In this document: positions 25,175-34,574 of the stretch, one piece after another
Layout: each line of letters starts with the position of its first letter
How positions within the stretch are numbered: the stretch's first letter is position 1
Source: Spirochaetia bacterium
Lineage (GTDB): Bacteria; Spirochaetota; Leptospiria; Turneriellales; JAOUFE01
Length of the DNA stretch: 46,110 nt
NCBI GenBank assembly: GCA_029857955.1
Contig: JAOUFY010000016.1
Coordinates: forward strand, 1 to 46,110
Direction of reading: 5' to 3'
The notes under the pieces: model-generated
Database searches by the model: none
Told to the model about the DNA's origin: nothing
The model's input: the letters and a program-made list of their open reading frames with translations, nothing else
Position numbers and translations under genes: made by a program

Positions 25175-26205
25175 AAGTAGCGGTTATTGGTTGCGGTCGT
25201 GTAAGTAGAACAGCTCATTACAGTTCTATTAAAGAACATAGTCAATTGTATGAATTTGTCGGTGTATGCGATACAGACAAAGAGCGTGCTGACAAATACG
25301 CGCTCGAAACAGGATCAAAAGCATATTATTCGGCCGATGATCTCATTGAAAAACAAGAACTTGACCTGGTTAGTATTAACGTTCCGAACGGATTGCATGT
25401 TGAAGTTGCGTTGAAATTTGCAGAGCGAGGAATAAATTTAATGATCGAAAAACCGCTTGCTATGACGGTAGAAGACGCAGATCGTATAATTGATATTTGT
25501 GAAAGAAAGAATATAAAATTATTTACAATAATGCAAAACCGCTACAACGCCACAAATAAAATATTAAAATCATGTGTTGACAAGGGACGATTTGGAAGAA
25601 TATCAACCTGTAATGTGACCGTAAGCTGGAGAAGAGAATTGCCATATTATACGGAAGATCATCAATGGCGAAGCCGCAGAGATCTGGCTGGGGGCGTATT
25701 TACCAACCAATGTGTTCATTACATCGATATGATGCAATGGCTGGTAGGAGCTCCTCCCGAAACAGTTTACGCGAAAATGGGTACGATATATCCCATAGAA
25801 GTGGAAGATCATGGCGCAGGAATTATAAAATTTAAAAACAGCGTGATTGGATCACTTGTTTTAACCAACCATGCTTACCCTTTAGATACAGAAGGGTCAA
25901 TTACCATTATAGGCGAAAGAGGCATGGTAAAACTTGGCGGTAAATCTATGAATAAGGTTGTTCAGTGGGATTTTGTAGATAAAGATATTGAAGATGATCA
26001 GATTAAAGAAGCGGAGACAAATCCACCCACCGTTTATGGATTTGGGCATCTTGAAATGTATGAAAGAGCCGCTCGTTCAATCAGAGGCGAAAACATAGAA
26101 GTAATCGACGGGAGAGAAGGAAGAAAGGCTGTTGCATTATTGGAAGCTCTTTACTTGTCAGATTACTCCGGTAAGGAAATTCGCTTTCCTCTTGGCAAAA
26201 GATAA
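25159..26205 (+). CDS. Gfo/Idh/MocA-family oxidoreductase
   Basis: The 348-aa protein has VAVIGCGRVSRTAHYSSI (nucleotide-binding site), the catalytic EKPLAMT motif, and NQCVHYIDMMQWLVG with the conserved histidine. This family oxidises or reduces hydroxyls of sugars, often at C3 of UDP-sugar acids. I choose the ATG at 25159 (MEKKLKVAVIGCG) with GGAAAG upstream, since the longer form from 25054 adds 35 residues from an overlapping frame. Confidence 0.88.
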   Translation: MEKKLKVAVIGCGRVSRTAHYSSIKEHSQLYEFVGVCDTDKERADKYALETGSKAYYSADDLIEKQELDLVSINVPNGLHVEVALKFAERGINLMIEKPLAMTVEDADRIIDICERKNIKLFTIMQNRYNATNKILKSCVDKGRFGRISTCNVTVSWRRELPYYTEDHQWRSRRDLAGGVFTNQCVHYIDMMQWLVGAPPETVYAKMGTIYPIEVEDHGAGIIKFKNSVIGSLVLTNHAYPLDTEGSITIIGERGMVKLGGKSMNKVVQWDFVDKDIEDDQIKEAETNPPTVYGFGHLEMYERAARSIRGENIEVIDGREGRKAVALLEALYLSDYSGKEIRFPLGKR

Positions 26206-26224
26206 AACGAGGAAAATAATAAAA

Positions 26225-27163
26225 ATGAATAATAGCAAGTGTCCACTTTGCAGTTTAGATACTGTCGAACTGATAACAAGCAAGGTGCGTTTTGATTTTA
26301 ATGCCAATGTAATGTATTGTGGCAACTGTACATTGACTTTTTTAGATCAAACCTCTTTTAAATATCCTGATGATTTTTATAAGACCCAGTATCATCAAAC
26401 CTATTTAACGCATGTCGAGCCGTCAGCTGTTGACCCTGAAAAGTATTTTGAAAAAATGTTGAAAACAACAAAAATTTGGGCAGATAAGCTAAGGCCAATT
26501 TTACAGGGTAATGAAAAAGTTCTGGATTTTGGTTGTTCAGCGGGGCATTTTATGAGTCTTATAAAAAATAATGTTAGAGAGATTCACGGTTTTGATTTAA
26601 ATGAAAAAGAAATATTATATTGTTCAGAAAAAATCGGCCTCAATGCGTCAACAGTTCCTGTTGAAAAACGTTTTGCGCCTGAAACATTCGATGTAATTAC
26701 GATGATATTTGTTCTGGAACATATCGGTGAACCGGTTTCTTTTTTAAATTATTTAAAACCATTTTTAAAAAAAAACGGAAAATTTATAATATTAATTCCA
26801 TGTATTCAAGATCCATTGGTTTCTTTTTATGACATTCCGGAATTCAGGGGATTTTATTATTGTATAGAACATTTGTTTTATTACAATAAAAAGACAATTC
26901 AAATTTTATTTGAAAAAGCTGGTTTGAAGGCTAAAGTGGAGGTTGTTCAGGAATATCCTGTTACCAATCACTTAAACTGGGGTTACAGACAAAAACCTTC
27001 CGACGTTCTGGCGTCTCGAAAGCTGGTTCCCGACATCGCTTTACGAAATGAAAGCGATATGACCGAATGGGAATCTTTTTGGGTAAACGTCAATCGCCAG
27101 TATCTGGAGTTTCTTTCTAAAAATAACTATGGCGACAGACTATGGTGTGAAGTCAGTTTTTAA
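26225..27163 (+). CDS. SAM-dependent methyltransferase with N-terminal zinc-ribbon
   Basis: The 312-aa protein begins with two CxxC pairs (KCPLC and YCGNC), a small zinc-binding finger like that of sugar C- and O-methyltransferases. Motif I follows as VLDFGCSAGHFM (about 98-109) and then VITMIFVLEHIGEP. The start at 26225 puts the zinc finger at the N terminus and has GAGGA upstream. A related two-cysteine-pair methyltransferase is encoded at 28018. It may methylate a nucleotide-sugar intermediate. Confidence 0.8.
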   Translation: MNNSKCPLCSLDTVELITSKVRFDFNANVMYCGNCTLTFLDQTSFKYPDDFYKTQYHQTYLTHVEPSAVDPEKYFEKMLKTTKIWADKLRPILQGNEKVLDFGCSAGHFMSLIKNNVREIHGFDLNEKEILYCSEKIGLNASTVPVEKRFAPETFDVITMIFVLEHIGEPVSFLNYLKPFLKKNGKFIILIPCIQDPLVSFYDIPEFRGFYYCIEHLFYYNKKTIQILFEKAGLKAKVEVVQEYPVTNHLNWGYRQKPSDVLASRKLVPDIALRNESDMTEWESFWVNVNRQYLEFLSKNNYGDRLWCEVSF

Positions 27164-27180
27164 GAATCAATGCTTAAAAT

Positions 27181-27987
27181 ATGAAGCTTGCGGTTTCAAA
27201 TATTGCATGGCCAGCTGAGCAGCTAGACCAGCACTTGCGCATATTATCGGACGAGGGAATAGATGGAATGGAGTTATCTCCAAGTATGATCTGGAAAGAT
27301 CCGACAACTATACCTGATGCAGAAATAGTAAAATTAAAAGATCATGTAAAATCATACAATTTATTAATTCCCAGTATGCATTCGTTAACTTACCCTAGAC
27401 CTGACTTTGAAATTTATGGATCGGAATATAAACGAAATGAGATCAAAGATTATATCTATAAATTAGGTATTATGGCAAATATTATGGAATGTCCCATAAT
27501 GGTTTTTGGATCAGGGAGTTTAAGAAAGTCAAAAGGAATGGATAAAGAACTTTGTATACGTATTTTGACAGATTTCTTCCAGTCTGTTGCGGATCGGTTA
27601 ATGGAGTTAAATGTGATGCTCTTGATTGAACCTCTTTCAAGGCAGTATACAGATATAATAAATACCAGTACCGATGGGATGGACCTGGTTAAAAAGGTGA
27701 ATCATGCTTTTTTCGGTCTACACATTGATTTAAAATCAACTTTTGATGAGAATGAGGATCAAGAATTGCTTTGGAAAAGTTATTCGCAAGATATTCGCCA
27801 TTGCCATGTTTCCAATCCAGAAATGGAGCCTCCGGATGAGACATTCTCATATCACAAAAAGGTGGCAGGATCTATGCGTAAGTACGGATATAAAAATTTT
27901 GTTTCGATTGAGATGAAGAAAAAAAAAGATGATACAGCGGATGTATTAAAAAAGTCGGCTAGATATCTTAAATCGGTATATGGTTAG
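27181..27987 (+). CDS. Sugar-phosphate isomerase/epimerase (xylose-isomerase-like TIM barrel)
   Basis: The 268-aa protein shows the metal-binding set of AP-endonuclease-2/XylA-like barrels: a glutamate in LLIEPLSRQ, aspartate and histidine in GLHIDLKS, a histidine in RHCHVSNPE and a final glutamate in VSIEMKKK. These enzymes isomerise, epimerise or dehydrate free or phosphorylated sugars and keto acids. It is the only isomerase of this class in the window and lies between two methyltransferase genes. Confidence 0.8.
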   Translation: MKLAVSNIAWPAEQLDQHLRILSDEGIDGMELSPSMIWKDPTTIPDAEIVKLKDHVKSYNLLIPSMHSLTYPRPDFEIYGSEYKRNEIKDYIYKLGIMANIMECPIMVFGSGSLRKSKGMDKELCIRILTDFFQSVADRLMELNVMLLIEPLSRQYTDIINTSTDGMDLVKKVNHAFFGLHIDLKSTFDENEDQELLWKSYSQDIRHCHVSNPEMEPPDETFSYHKKVAGSMRKYGYKNFVSIEMKKKKDDTADVLKKSARYLKSVYG

Positions 27988-28017
27988 TTGATTGAAGAAA
28001 ACAGGCGAGGTAGGGAA

Positions 28018-28998
28018 ATGAAATTATGCAATGACAGCCGTTGTATTTATAAACAGCAGAAAGAGATTCTGGAAAAAAGTTTTTCCCAAGTTACAAAACA
28101 AACAAGGGAAGGCGAAGGTTTATGGGAAAAGTGTAACCATTGCGGATTGGTTATTAACCGATCAGGGGTATTGGAAAAGGATGTAAAAAATTATTATAAC
28201 AACAACTATGTTGAAAAGAATTCATTTTCTCATGGAGAAATAATTTCGGCTCGGGAACATTTTGATGCCAGGATTAAGTCAATAATTCCAATTGCAGAAT
28301 TTGTCAGAAAATATTTAAGGAAAAGCGATAGAGTAATGGAACTTGGAGCAGCTACAGGGGAATTGCTTTATTTATTGAAAAATGATTGTGCATTTCTTTT
28401 TGGAAACGAAATTAACCAACTTTATGCAACGTTTATCAAAAATGAGCTCGGCATTGACTCTACATCTAAAGAATATCTTTCCATGAGCATTTTGGAAAAA
28501 TATAATTTTGTTATTTCTATCAATACTATCGACCATTTGTATCAACCAGAGAAGGTCGTAAAAAAGGTTTATTCGGATCTTGAAAATGGCGGTTATTTCT
28601 ACCTAGAAGTTCCTAACGATATGCAGGCTCTTAAATTGTACTTGCCTGAACCCAGTAAAAGTAATTTTAAAAAATTTATGTATCAGGAGGCTCATTATTA
28701 TTCTTTTAATTTTGAAACAATAAAAAAATTGTTAGAAGATAATGGCTTTGAGATCATTGAAGAATATTCCAGACACGATTACACGATAAATAACTTTCTT
28801 GGCTGGTATTATCTCGGAAAGCCTCAACAGAAATTCAAAGAAGCAACTGTAGATACTGATATACTTTCCGGTGAAAATCAATTTGGATTAGACATGAATT
28901 CGCTGATGAAAAAAATTGATGTAGATTTTCGAGAAATTATGAAACGAAATAAAGTTGGAGAATCAATTTGTATATTAGGCAAAAAAGTGGGTAATTGA
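28018..28998 (+). CDS. SAM-dependent methyltransferase (zinc-ribbon type)
   Basis: The 326-aa protein has a short N-terminal cysteine region (CNDSRC, then KCNHCG), motif I VMELGAATGELL (about 97-108) and INTIDHLYQPEKVV with YFYLEVPND. I choose the ATG at 28018 because AGGTAGGGA precedes it; the TTG at 27988 would add ten residues. It is a diverged sister of the gene at 26225. It ends one base before the next start. Confidence 0.8.
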   Translation: MKLCNDSRCIYKQQKEILEKSFSQVTKQTREGEGLWEKCNHCGLVINRSGVLEKDVKNYYNNNYVEKNSFSHGEIISAREHFDARIKSIIPIAEFVRKYLRKSDRVMELGAATGELLYLLKNDCAFLFGNEINQLYATFIKNELGIDSTSKEYLSMSILEKYNFVISINTIDHLYQPEKVVKKVYSDLENGGYFYLEVPNDMQALKLYLPEPSKSNFKKFMYQEAHYYSFNFETIKKLLEDNGFEIIEEYSRHDYTINNFLGWYYLGKPQQKFKEATVDTDILSGENQFGLDMNSLMKKIDVDFREIMKRNKVGESICILGKKVGN

Positions 28999-28999
28999 T

Positions 29000-30091
29000 A
29001 TGTCATTAATTGAAAAAATTGTAAAGCCTGAAATAAGAAACCTTGTTAGAATTCAGGATGGTTTTGATGAAAGGTTCAACTATTTACGCCTGGATAAAAA
29101 TGAAAGGTTGCTGCCATTTAATTCAAACCTGATGCAGGATTTCTTAAACAACTTGAAACAAGAAGATATTATGGGCTATTCTGAGATGGGGCCAGTGTAT
29201 CTTCAGTTATCCGGTTATCTTGATGTTGCTCCTGATCAAATTTTAATTGCTGCTGGAGGGGATCTCGCTATTAAGTCGGTTTATGAGTCCTGTATAGATC
29301 GCGGCGATACAATTATTTACCATGCACCTTCCTATGCAATGTTTCGAATATATGGAAAAATGTTTGGCGCCAAAGAGAAGTTGTTTAATTTAAGTATGGA
29401 TTTATCACATAAAATTACTGATATGTTAAACCTGGTAGACGATGAGACCAAAATGGTTGTACTCGAAAATCCGAATGGATTTATCGGTTATAAACCCGAA
29501 TTAGAGGAAATTGAGTATTTTGCTGCTGAAACATGCAAAAGAGATATTATTCTTCTGCTTGACGAAGCTTATTTTTACGTAGACAATAAACGATTTAACA
29601 AGCAAGAGCTAATCCAAAAATATCCGAATATGATAGTTACTCAGGCCTTTTCAAAGGCTCATGGATTGGCGGGAATGCGATTTGGATATTTAATTGGAAA
29701 TTCAAAGCTTATTAATTATATTTCAAGAGTGCGCCCAATGCATGAAGTATCCAGTCTCACTGCAAAACTTGCCCAATGGATAATGTCAAATCCCGAGTTG
29801 CTTGAGGAGTTTCATCGGTCAATTAAGGATTCAAGAAGATTTTTGGGAATCGAATTGAAAAAGATTGGTATAAAATATATGATGACAACTGCAAATTTTA
29901 TGCTGCTCTATTTACCCAATGAAGGTAAAACTGCCAATATTAACCTCAAGTTAAAAGAAAAAGGTATACTCATCCGAAGACCATTCGATGATCAACGACT
30001 CCTTGGATGGTCAAGAGTTTGTATCGGATCCATGGATGACTCGATGCGGTTTATTTCATCATTGCGTCAGATTATTCTAAGAGAAATTTGA
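29000..30091 (+). CDS. HisC-like PLP-dependent enzyme (aminotransferase or phospho-amino-acid decarboxylase)
   Basis: The 363-aa fold-type-I protein has LRLDKNERLLPF near the N terminus, LLDEAYFYVDN, and the Schiff-base lysine in TQAFSKAHGLAGMRFGYLIG. It looks like histidinol-phosphate aminotransferase but is placed in a glycan cassette with no histidine genes. In Campylobacter jejuni capsule loci, HisC-like proteins (Cj1436/Cj1437) are phosphoserine and phosphothreonine decarboxylases, so both activities are open. It starts 1 nt after the preceding stop and is last of the cassette. Confidence 0.8.
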   Translation: MSLIEKIVKPEIRNLVRIQDGFDERFNYLRLDKNERLLPFNSNLMQDFLNNLKQEDIMGYSEMGPVYLQLSGYLDVAPDQILIAAGGDLAIKSVYESCIDRGDTIIYHAPSYAMFRIYGKMFGAKEKLFNLSMDLSHKITDMLNLVDDETKMVVLENPNGFIGYKPELEEIEYFAAETCKRDIILLLDEAYFYVDNKRFNKQELIQKYPNMIVTQAFSKAHGLAGMRFGYLIGNSKLINYISRVRPMHEVSSLTAKLAQWIMSNPELLEEFHRSIKDSRRFLGIELKKIGIKYMMTTANFMLLYLPNEGKTANINLKLKEKGILIRRPFDDQRLLGWSRVCIGSMDDSMRFISSLRQIILREI

Positions 30092-30116
30092 AAATACCGT
30101 ACATTTATAATTAGCA

Positions 30117-30144
30117 AATTGTATTTATAATTATAAATACAATT
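30117..30144. repeat. 28-bp perfect palindrome
   Basis: Bases 30117-30130 and 30131-30144 are exact reverse complements (half-site AATTGTATTTATAA). It lies in the 60-nt gap between the HisC-like gene and the next gene. As RNA it folds into a hairpin of about 12 A-U-rich pairs, as DNA it is a symmetric site. It might be an operator or a terminator-like end of the cassette. Confidence 0.7.
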
Positions 30145-30151
30145 CAATATT

Positions 30152-31696
30152 ATGCGCATAAAATATAAAAAAATTTATGATTTAATTTCGTCTTTAAGCA
30201 AAGAAGCATACAAAGACAAACTTCTAATAGCAAACGAGTTTTTAAGCAAGAATACATTTACATCTGAAATTTTTGAAATTTTTGATTTGCAAGATAAAGT
30301 AATAAACACCTATCTTACTCTCATAATGAAAATAAGGCTATTAAGTATTTATTATGTAAAAATTACGATATATTTTTTGTTATATCTATTTTCTTATTTA
30401 ATCTACAAGAGTATAATTCCTTCTCTCGATAAAAAGAAAATAATTAATGAAAAATTATATTTAATTCATAATTACTTTGCACTTAATAGAATTCAAAAAA
30501 GCCATGAATATGAGGATCACTATTTTCCAGATTTATTTAAATATATTTCTGAAAAAAATGAAGTATATTACACTCCAATGTTTTATGGAACTCACCGATT
30601 TCCGTTTTTGATAACTCAAATTGTTCTTTTTTTAAAAAAACAGGAAAAACCGCAAAAAGTTCCCATGATCACAGAATTTGATTTATTGTCCTTATCGGAT
30701 GTTATTTTTGCATTGTTGGATTCTTATCGATATCCGGCACATTTGATTAAATTTATTACAGGGAGATCGGAAAAAATAATCCCAATAATACTGCTAAAAG
30801 AGTATTTGAAAATTCCAAAGTCAATTGGGGTATTTGATCGATATATTCAATATAGGTTTGGCCACAGAATCTCGCTACTTTCTAAACAGCAGACTAATAT
30901 ATTGATGTGGTATGAAAATAACACAATCGATAAATCTTTTATACGCGGTATAAAGGATGGTGATTCTAAAAGGAAAGTGAATATAACTGGATTACAACTG
31001 TATATTTATAGTGATTCTGAAATACATTATTATCCAGATTCGGCAGAATTGTTTGCAAATGTTCTTCCAGATCGGATATTGGTAAATGGTCCAATGTATA
31101 TGGCTAATATTAAAAAAATTTCTTGTTCCGTAGGGCCATCTTTAAGATATAAACGAATATTTTCTTTTAAAACTAAAAGATCTGATCAAAAAAATTATTT
31201 GGTACTACTTCCATACCTGAATCTTTACATAGAACAGGTTTTGGAATTAATTCAACCATTATTAAGTACAACTCAAAAAAAAATCATAAAAATAAAATTT
31301 CATCCAGCAACCGATATTAAAAGGTTTCAGGATAAATTACCTTCTGACATTCAATTTGCTAATGAAGATTTGTATGAAGAATTTAAAACTACAAAATTGG
31401 TTATCGGTATGTCTACGGGAGCATTATTAGAATCTGTTGCACTGGGTATTCCAGCTATTCAAATATTTGATGATAGTAAAACATATCAACATGATATCTT
31501 GATTGATGCTGGAAAAGGTCTAATTTGGGAAAATGCAAAGAATTCAATGGAGTTAATGGGCGCAATTAAAAGGCTAGAATATAATTTTATAAAAAGAAGA
31601 AATGAAATAAACAAATGCACAAAATATTATAGAGAAAATTATTTTTCACAACCAGATGCAAAGAAAATGGAAAAAATTGACGGTGTATGGCTATAA
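30152..31696 (+). CDS. Uncharacterised surface-glycan protein with GT-B-like C terminus
   Basis: A 514-aa protein of low GC content that I do not recognise as a named family. A hydrophobic segment at about 60-95 (LLSIYYVKITIYFLLYLFSYLIY region) suggests a membrane anchor. The C-terminal third shows IKFHPATDIKRFQDKLP, TTKLVIGMSTGALLESVALGIPAIQIFD, which resembles the nucleotide-sugar donor half of capsule and teichoic-type glycosyltransferases (H-P and S-T-G-A-L-L-E-S). It resembles the gene at 17275 in style. Codon use is more AT-rich than its neighbours, a sign of transfer. Confidence 0.6.
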   Translation: MRIKYKKIYDLISSLSKEAYKDKLLIANEFLSKNTFTSEIFEIFDLQDKVINTYLTLIMKIRLLSIYYVKITIYFLLYLFSYLIYKSIIPSLDKKKIINEKLYLIHNYFALNRIQKSHEYEDHYFPDLFKYISEKNEVYYTPMFYGTHRFPFLITQIVLFLKKQEKPQKVPMITEFDLLSLSDVIFALLDSYRYPAHLIKFITGRSEKIIPIILLKEYLKIPKSIGVFDRYIQYRFGHRISLLSKQQTNILMWYENNTIDKSFIRGIKDGDSKRKVNITGLQLYIYSDSEIHYYPDSAELFANVLPDRILVNGPMYMANIKKISCSVGPSLRYKRIFSFKTKRSDQKNYLVLLPYLNLYIEQVLELIQPLLSTTQKKIIKIKFHPATDIKRFQDKLPSDIQFANEDLYEEFKTTKLVIGMSTGALLESVALGIPAIQIFDDSKTYQHDILIDAGKGLIWENAKNSMELMGAIKRLEYNFIKRRNEINKCTKYYRENYFSQPDAKKMEKIDGVWL

Positions 31697-31746
31697 GTCA
31701 AATTTGAAAAATTAAATCAAATGCAAGCAAGTAAGTTATACTGTTT

Positions 31747-32000
31747 AGAGATGTTTATAAACATAAAATAATTCTGGATAAAGGCAGGATTTAAGGGAGC
31801 TCGACAGGCAATTTTCTTAAAATTTCTGAGTCAAATGTTTTTGATATTTCAAAAAATGTGATCGCAAGCATGGGATCTCAAATGAAATCATCTTGGCATG
31901 TTTAATAGTATATTTTCAGAAAAAAAATAGATTCAGCTATTATCCAGAGGAAAAAATAGTAAAAACAGCAGAAAATCCAGGTACGTTATTATTAACCATT
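31747..32000 (+). pseudogene. Decayed coding remnant
   Basis: Translating from 31747 gives a reading frame interrupted by stops: a protein-like stretch (GNFLKISESNVFDISKN...) to about 31905. A second open piece begins near 31929 in another frame (RFSYYPEEKIVKTAENPG). The frame change and in-frame stops suggest a broken gene, faintly like the C terminus of heparinase II/III-family proteins; this resemblance is weak and unverified. The rest of 31697-32265 holds no gene. Confidence 0.3.
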
Positions 32001-32045
32001 TAGTCAAAAGTTTCTGGTACAGTTAATGTGTTTTAGTCTTTTACA

Positions 32046-32087
32046 TTATCTAATAGTAAATGCAAAGTCACATTTATTATTAGATAA
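32046..32087. repeat. 17-bp hairpin in the gap before ugd
   Basis: Bases 32046-32062 and 32071-32087 are reverse complements with one G-U pair, loop of 8 nt (arm TTATCTAATAGTAAATG). No T tract follows on either strand. It lies in the 569-nt gap between the AT-rich gene and ugd. Confidence 0.6.
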
Positions 32088-32174
32088 AACTTATGATAAT
32101 ATCGGGTAAAAGTGGAAATATCGCGCATACCATAGGGGAATTAACATTTTGTATTGTTCCAGAATTCAGTACAA

Positions 32175-32202
32175 TTGTAGAACAGGATATAGTGAACATA
32201 AT
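32175..32202 (+). promoter_or_regulatory. Weak candidate promoter upstream of ugd
   Basis: TTGTAG (32175-32180), 16 nt, and CATAAT (32197-32202) resemble -35/-10 boxes about 64 nt before ugd. The gap before ugd is the longest in the glycan block, so a fresh promoter here is plausible, but the match is poor. Confidence 0.2.
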
Positions 32203-32265
32203 GTTTAAAACCATAACAGGATTCGTATTAATGCAATTCAATATTTAAAAGTGAGGTAAGTTATA

Positions 32266-33597
32266 ATGAAAATTTCAATGATAGGAACCGGTTATGTAGG
32301 TCTTGTTTCGGGAACCTGCTTTGCCGAAATGGGGAACAATGTCGTATGTGTTGATATTAATAATACAAAAATAGAAAATTTGAAAAAAGGGATTATTCCG
32401 ATTTATGAACCAGGGCTTGAAGAAATGGTTCGCGATAATTATACCAAAAAAAATCTTCATTTTACTACGGATATTAAAGAGGCTGTCGAACAATCGGATA
32501 TTTGTTTTATTGCCGTTGGAACGCCACAGGGTGAGGATGGAAGCGCCGACTTGCAATATGTTCTAGCAGTGGCTAACGATATTGGCAGCTATATGGTCAA
32601 GCCAATGATTGTGGTTGATAAATCCACTGTGCCGGTCGGAACAGCCGACAAGGTAAGAGCGGCCATTAGTCAAAAATTAAAAGAAAGGGGTGTTACGTTT
32701 GAGTTTGATATCGTTTCAAATCCCGAGTTCTTAAAAGAGGGGGCGGCGATAAAAGACTTTATGCAACCCGATCGCGTGGTTATTGGCGCCGATAACCACA
32801 GAAGTATAGAGATCATGCACGAACTTTATCAGCCATTTATGTTCGACAACGATCGATTTATAGCGATGGATATTAGAAGCGCCGAGATGACGAAATACGT
32901 TGCAAATTCCATGCTTGCCACGAAAATTTCCTTTATAAACGAGATGTCGGTTATCTGTGAAAAAGTTGGAGCTGATATAAATAAAGTGCGAATAGGTATA
33001 GGCAGTGATTCCAGAATTGGCTATTCATTTATTAACCCTGGTTGCGGATATGGTGGAAGTTGTTTTCCTAAAGACGTTCAGGCTTTGATAAAAACCGCGG
33101 GCGAATATAATTATAGCTCAAGAATTCTAAAAGCTGTAGAGGCAGTAAATAAAGATCAAAAATATCTTTTAGTTGAAAAGGTTTTGAAAAAATTTGGCGA
33201 AGACTTGTCTGGAAAAATTTTTGCCTTATGGGGATTATCTTTCAAACCTGAAACAGATGACATGCGTGAAGCCAGCTCTCTAGTAGTCGTGAATGAACTT
33301 ACTAAAAAGGGAGCGATGATTCAGGCCTATGACCCCAAGGCTCGATATGAGGCAGAAAAACATTATTTTAAAGATAATCCAAACATAAAGTACCACGAAA
33401 CCAAGTACGACGCACTTAAGAATGCGGATGCCTTGTTGTTAGTTACGGAATGGAAAGAATTTACAACTCCAGATTTTGATGAAATAGCAAAACTATTAAA
33501 AAATCGTATAATTTTTGACGGACGAAATCAATACAGTTCTGTAAAAATGAAAAATTTGAATTTTGAATACTTTCAAATTGGAACGCCTGACAATTAA
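32266..33597 (+). CDS. ugd: UDP-glucose 6-dehydrogenase
   Basis: It oxidises UDP-glucose to UDP-glucuronate with NAD. The 443-aa protein has the Rossmann motif [18 protein letters not shown] (about 7-24), VDKSTVPVG, the catalytic-cysteine block [16 protein letters not shown] (cysteine at about 268) and [17 protein letters not shown] strong ribosome site (GAGGTAAG) precedes the ATG. Its product feeds the next gene, uxs. Confidence 0.97.
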   Translation: MKISMIGTGYVGLVSGTCFAEMGNNVVCVDINNTKIENLKKGIIPIYEPGLEEMVRDNYTKKNLHFTTDIKEAVEQSDICFIAVGTPQGEDGSADLQYVLAVANDIGSYMVKPMIVVDKSTVPVGTADKVRAAISQKLKERGVTFEFDIVSNPEFLKEGAAIKDFMQPDRVVIGADNHRSIEIMHELYQPFMFDNDRFIAMDIRSAEMTKYVANSMLATKISFINEMSVICEKVGADINKVRIGIGSDSRIGYSFINPGCGYGGSCFPKDVQALIKTAGEYNYSSRILKAVEAVNKDQKYLLVEKVLKKFGEDLSGKIFALWGLSFKPETDDMREASSLVVVNELTKKGAMIQAYDPKARYEAEKHYFKDNPNIKYHETKYDALKNADALLLVTEWKEFTTPDFDEIAKLLKNRIIFDGRNQYSSVKMKNLNFEYFQIGTPDN

Positions 33598-33614
33598 AAT
33601 ACGAAAAGATAAAA

Positions 33615-34559
33615 ATGAAAAAAATATTAGTAACTGGTGGGGCAGGTTTTCTTGGATCACATTTGTGTGAGAAACTTCTAAACCGAGGGGATAAAGTATA
33701 TTGTCTGGACAATCTATACACAGGAAGTCTCAACAATCTGGAAAGTTTCAAAAGCAATGCAAATCTGGAATTTATAAATCATGATATTATAAATCCGGTA
33801 GATTTAAAAGTTGATGAAATCTATAATTTAGCCTGTCCAGCATCACCGGTACATTACCAGGCTAAAGCCATTGAGACCTGGAAAACGTCTGTATTTGGAA
33901 TATACAACATGCTTGAACTGGCAAGAAAAAATGATGCCAGAATTTTACAGGCTTCGACTTCCGAAGTTTATGGCGATCCGGAAGTTAATCCTCAAAAAGA
34001 GGAATATCGTGGTAATGTCAATCCAATAGGTCCAAGAGCCTGTTACGATGAAGGTAAGAGGGCGGCAGAATCTTTATGTTTTGATTATTTTCGAAAATAC
34101 AATACTAAAATAAAAGTAATCCGAATATTCAATACATATGGTCCACGCATGAATAAAGAAGACGGCAGGGTTGTGAGTAATTTTATCGTTCAGGCATTAA
34201 CAGGTGCAGATATTACAATTTATGGCGATGGCACGCAAACTCGTAGTTTCTGCTATGTGGCAGATTTGATTAACGGAATTGTTGCCATGATGGATTCTGA
34301 TGTCAATTTTCAAGGCCCCGTAAATCTGGGTAATCCATTTGAATTTACAATGCTTGAGTTGGCTAAAAAAGTTGTGGTAAAAGTGGGTAGTTCAAGTAAA
34401 ATTATTTTTCGTGATTTACCCGTTGACGACCCATTGCAAAGAAAACCTCTTATTGATTTAGCCAAAAAAAAATTAAAGTGGGAATCACGTATTCAATTGG
34501 AAGAAGGTTTGGAATATACTATAACATACTTTCGATCTCTACTTGATGTAAATCGCTGA
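33615..34559 (+). CDS. uxs: UDP-glucuronate decarboxylase (UDP-xylose synthase)
   Basis: It converts UDP-glucuronate to UDP-xylose. The 314-aa extended SDR has [17 protein letters not shown], the UXS signature [35 protein letters not shown] (catalytic YxxxK), and [11 protein letters not shown]. It lies 17 nt after ugd, so the two make a two-step route to UDP-xylose for the glycan. Confidence 0.93.
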   Translation: MKKILVTGGAGFLGSHLCEKLLNRGDKVYCLDNLYTGSLNNLESFKSNANLEFINHDIINPVDLKVDEIYNLACPASPVHYQAKAIETWKTSVFGIYNMLELARKNDARILQASTSEVYGDPEVNPQKEEYRGNVNPIGPRACYDEGKRAAESLCFDYFRKYNTKIKVIRIFNTYGPRMNKEDGRVVSNFIVQALTGADITIYGDGTQTRSFCYVADLINGIVAMMDSDVNFQGPVNLGNPFEFTMLELAKKVVVKVGSSSKIIFRDLPVDDPLQRKPLIDLAKKKLKWESRIQLEEGLEYTITYFRSLLDVNR

Positions 34560-34574
34560 TGGTGTAAAGAAGTT

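Noticed and set aside
29000..30091. Histidine biosynthesis gene hisC
   Set aside because: Fold and lysine fit, but there are no other histidine genes nearby and it is packed into a glycan cassette.
32275..32556. Minus-strand open frame inside ugd
   Set aside because: It is a shadow of the UDP-glucose dehydrogenase gene; no ribosome site or recognisable motif.
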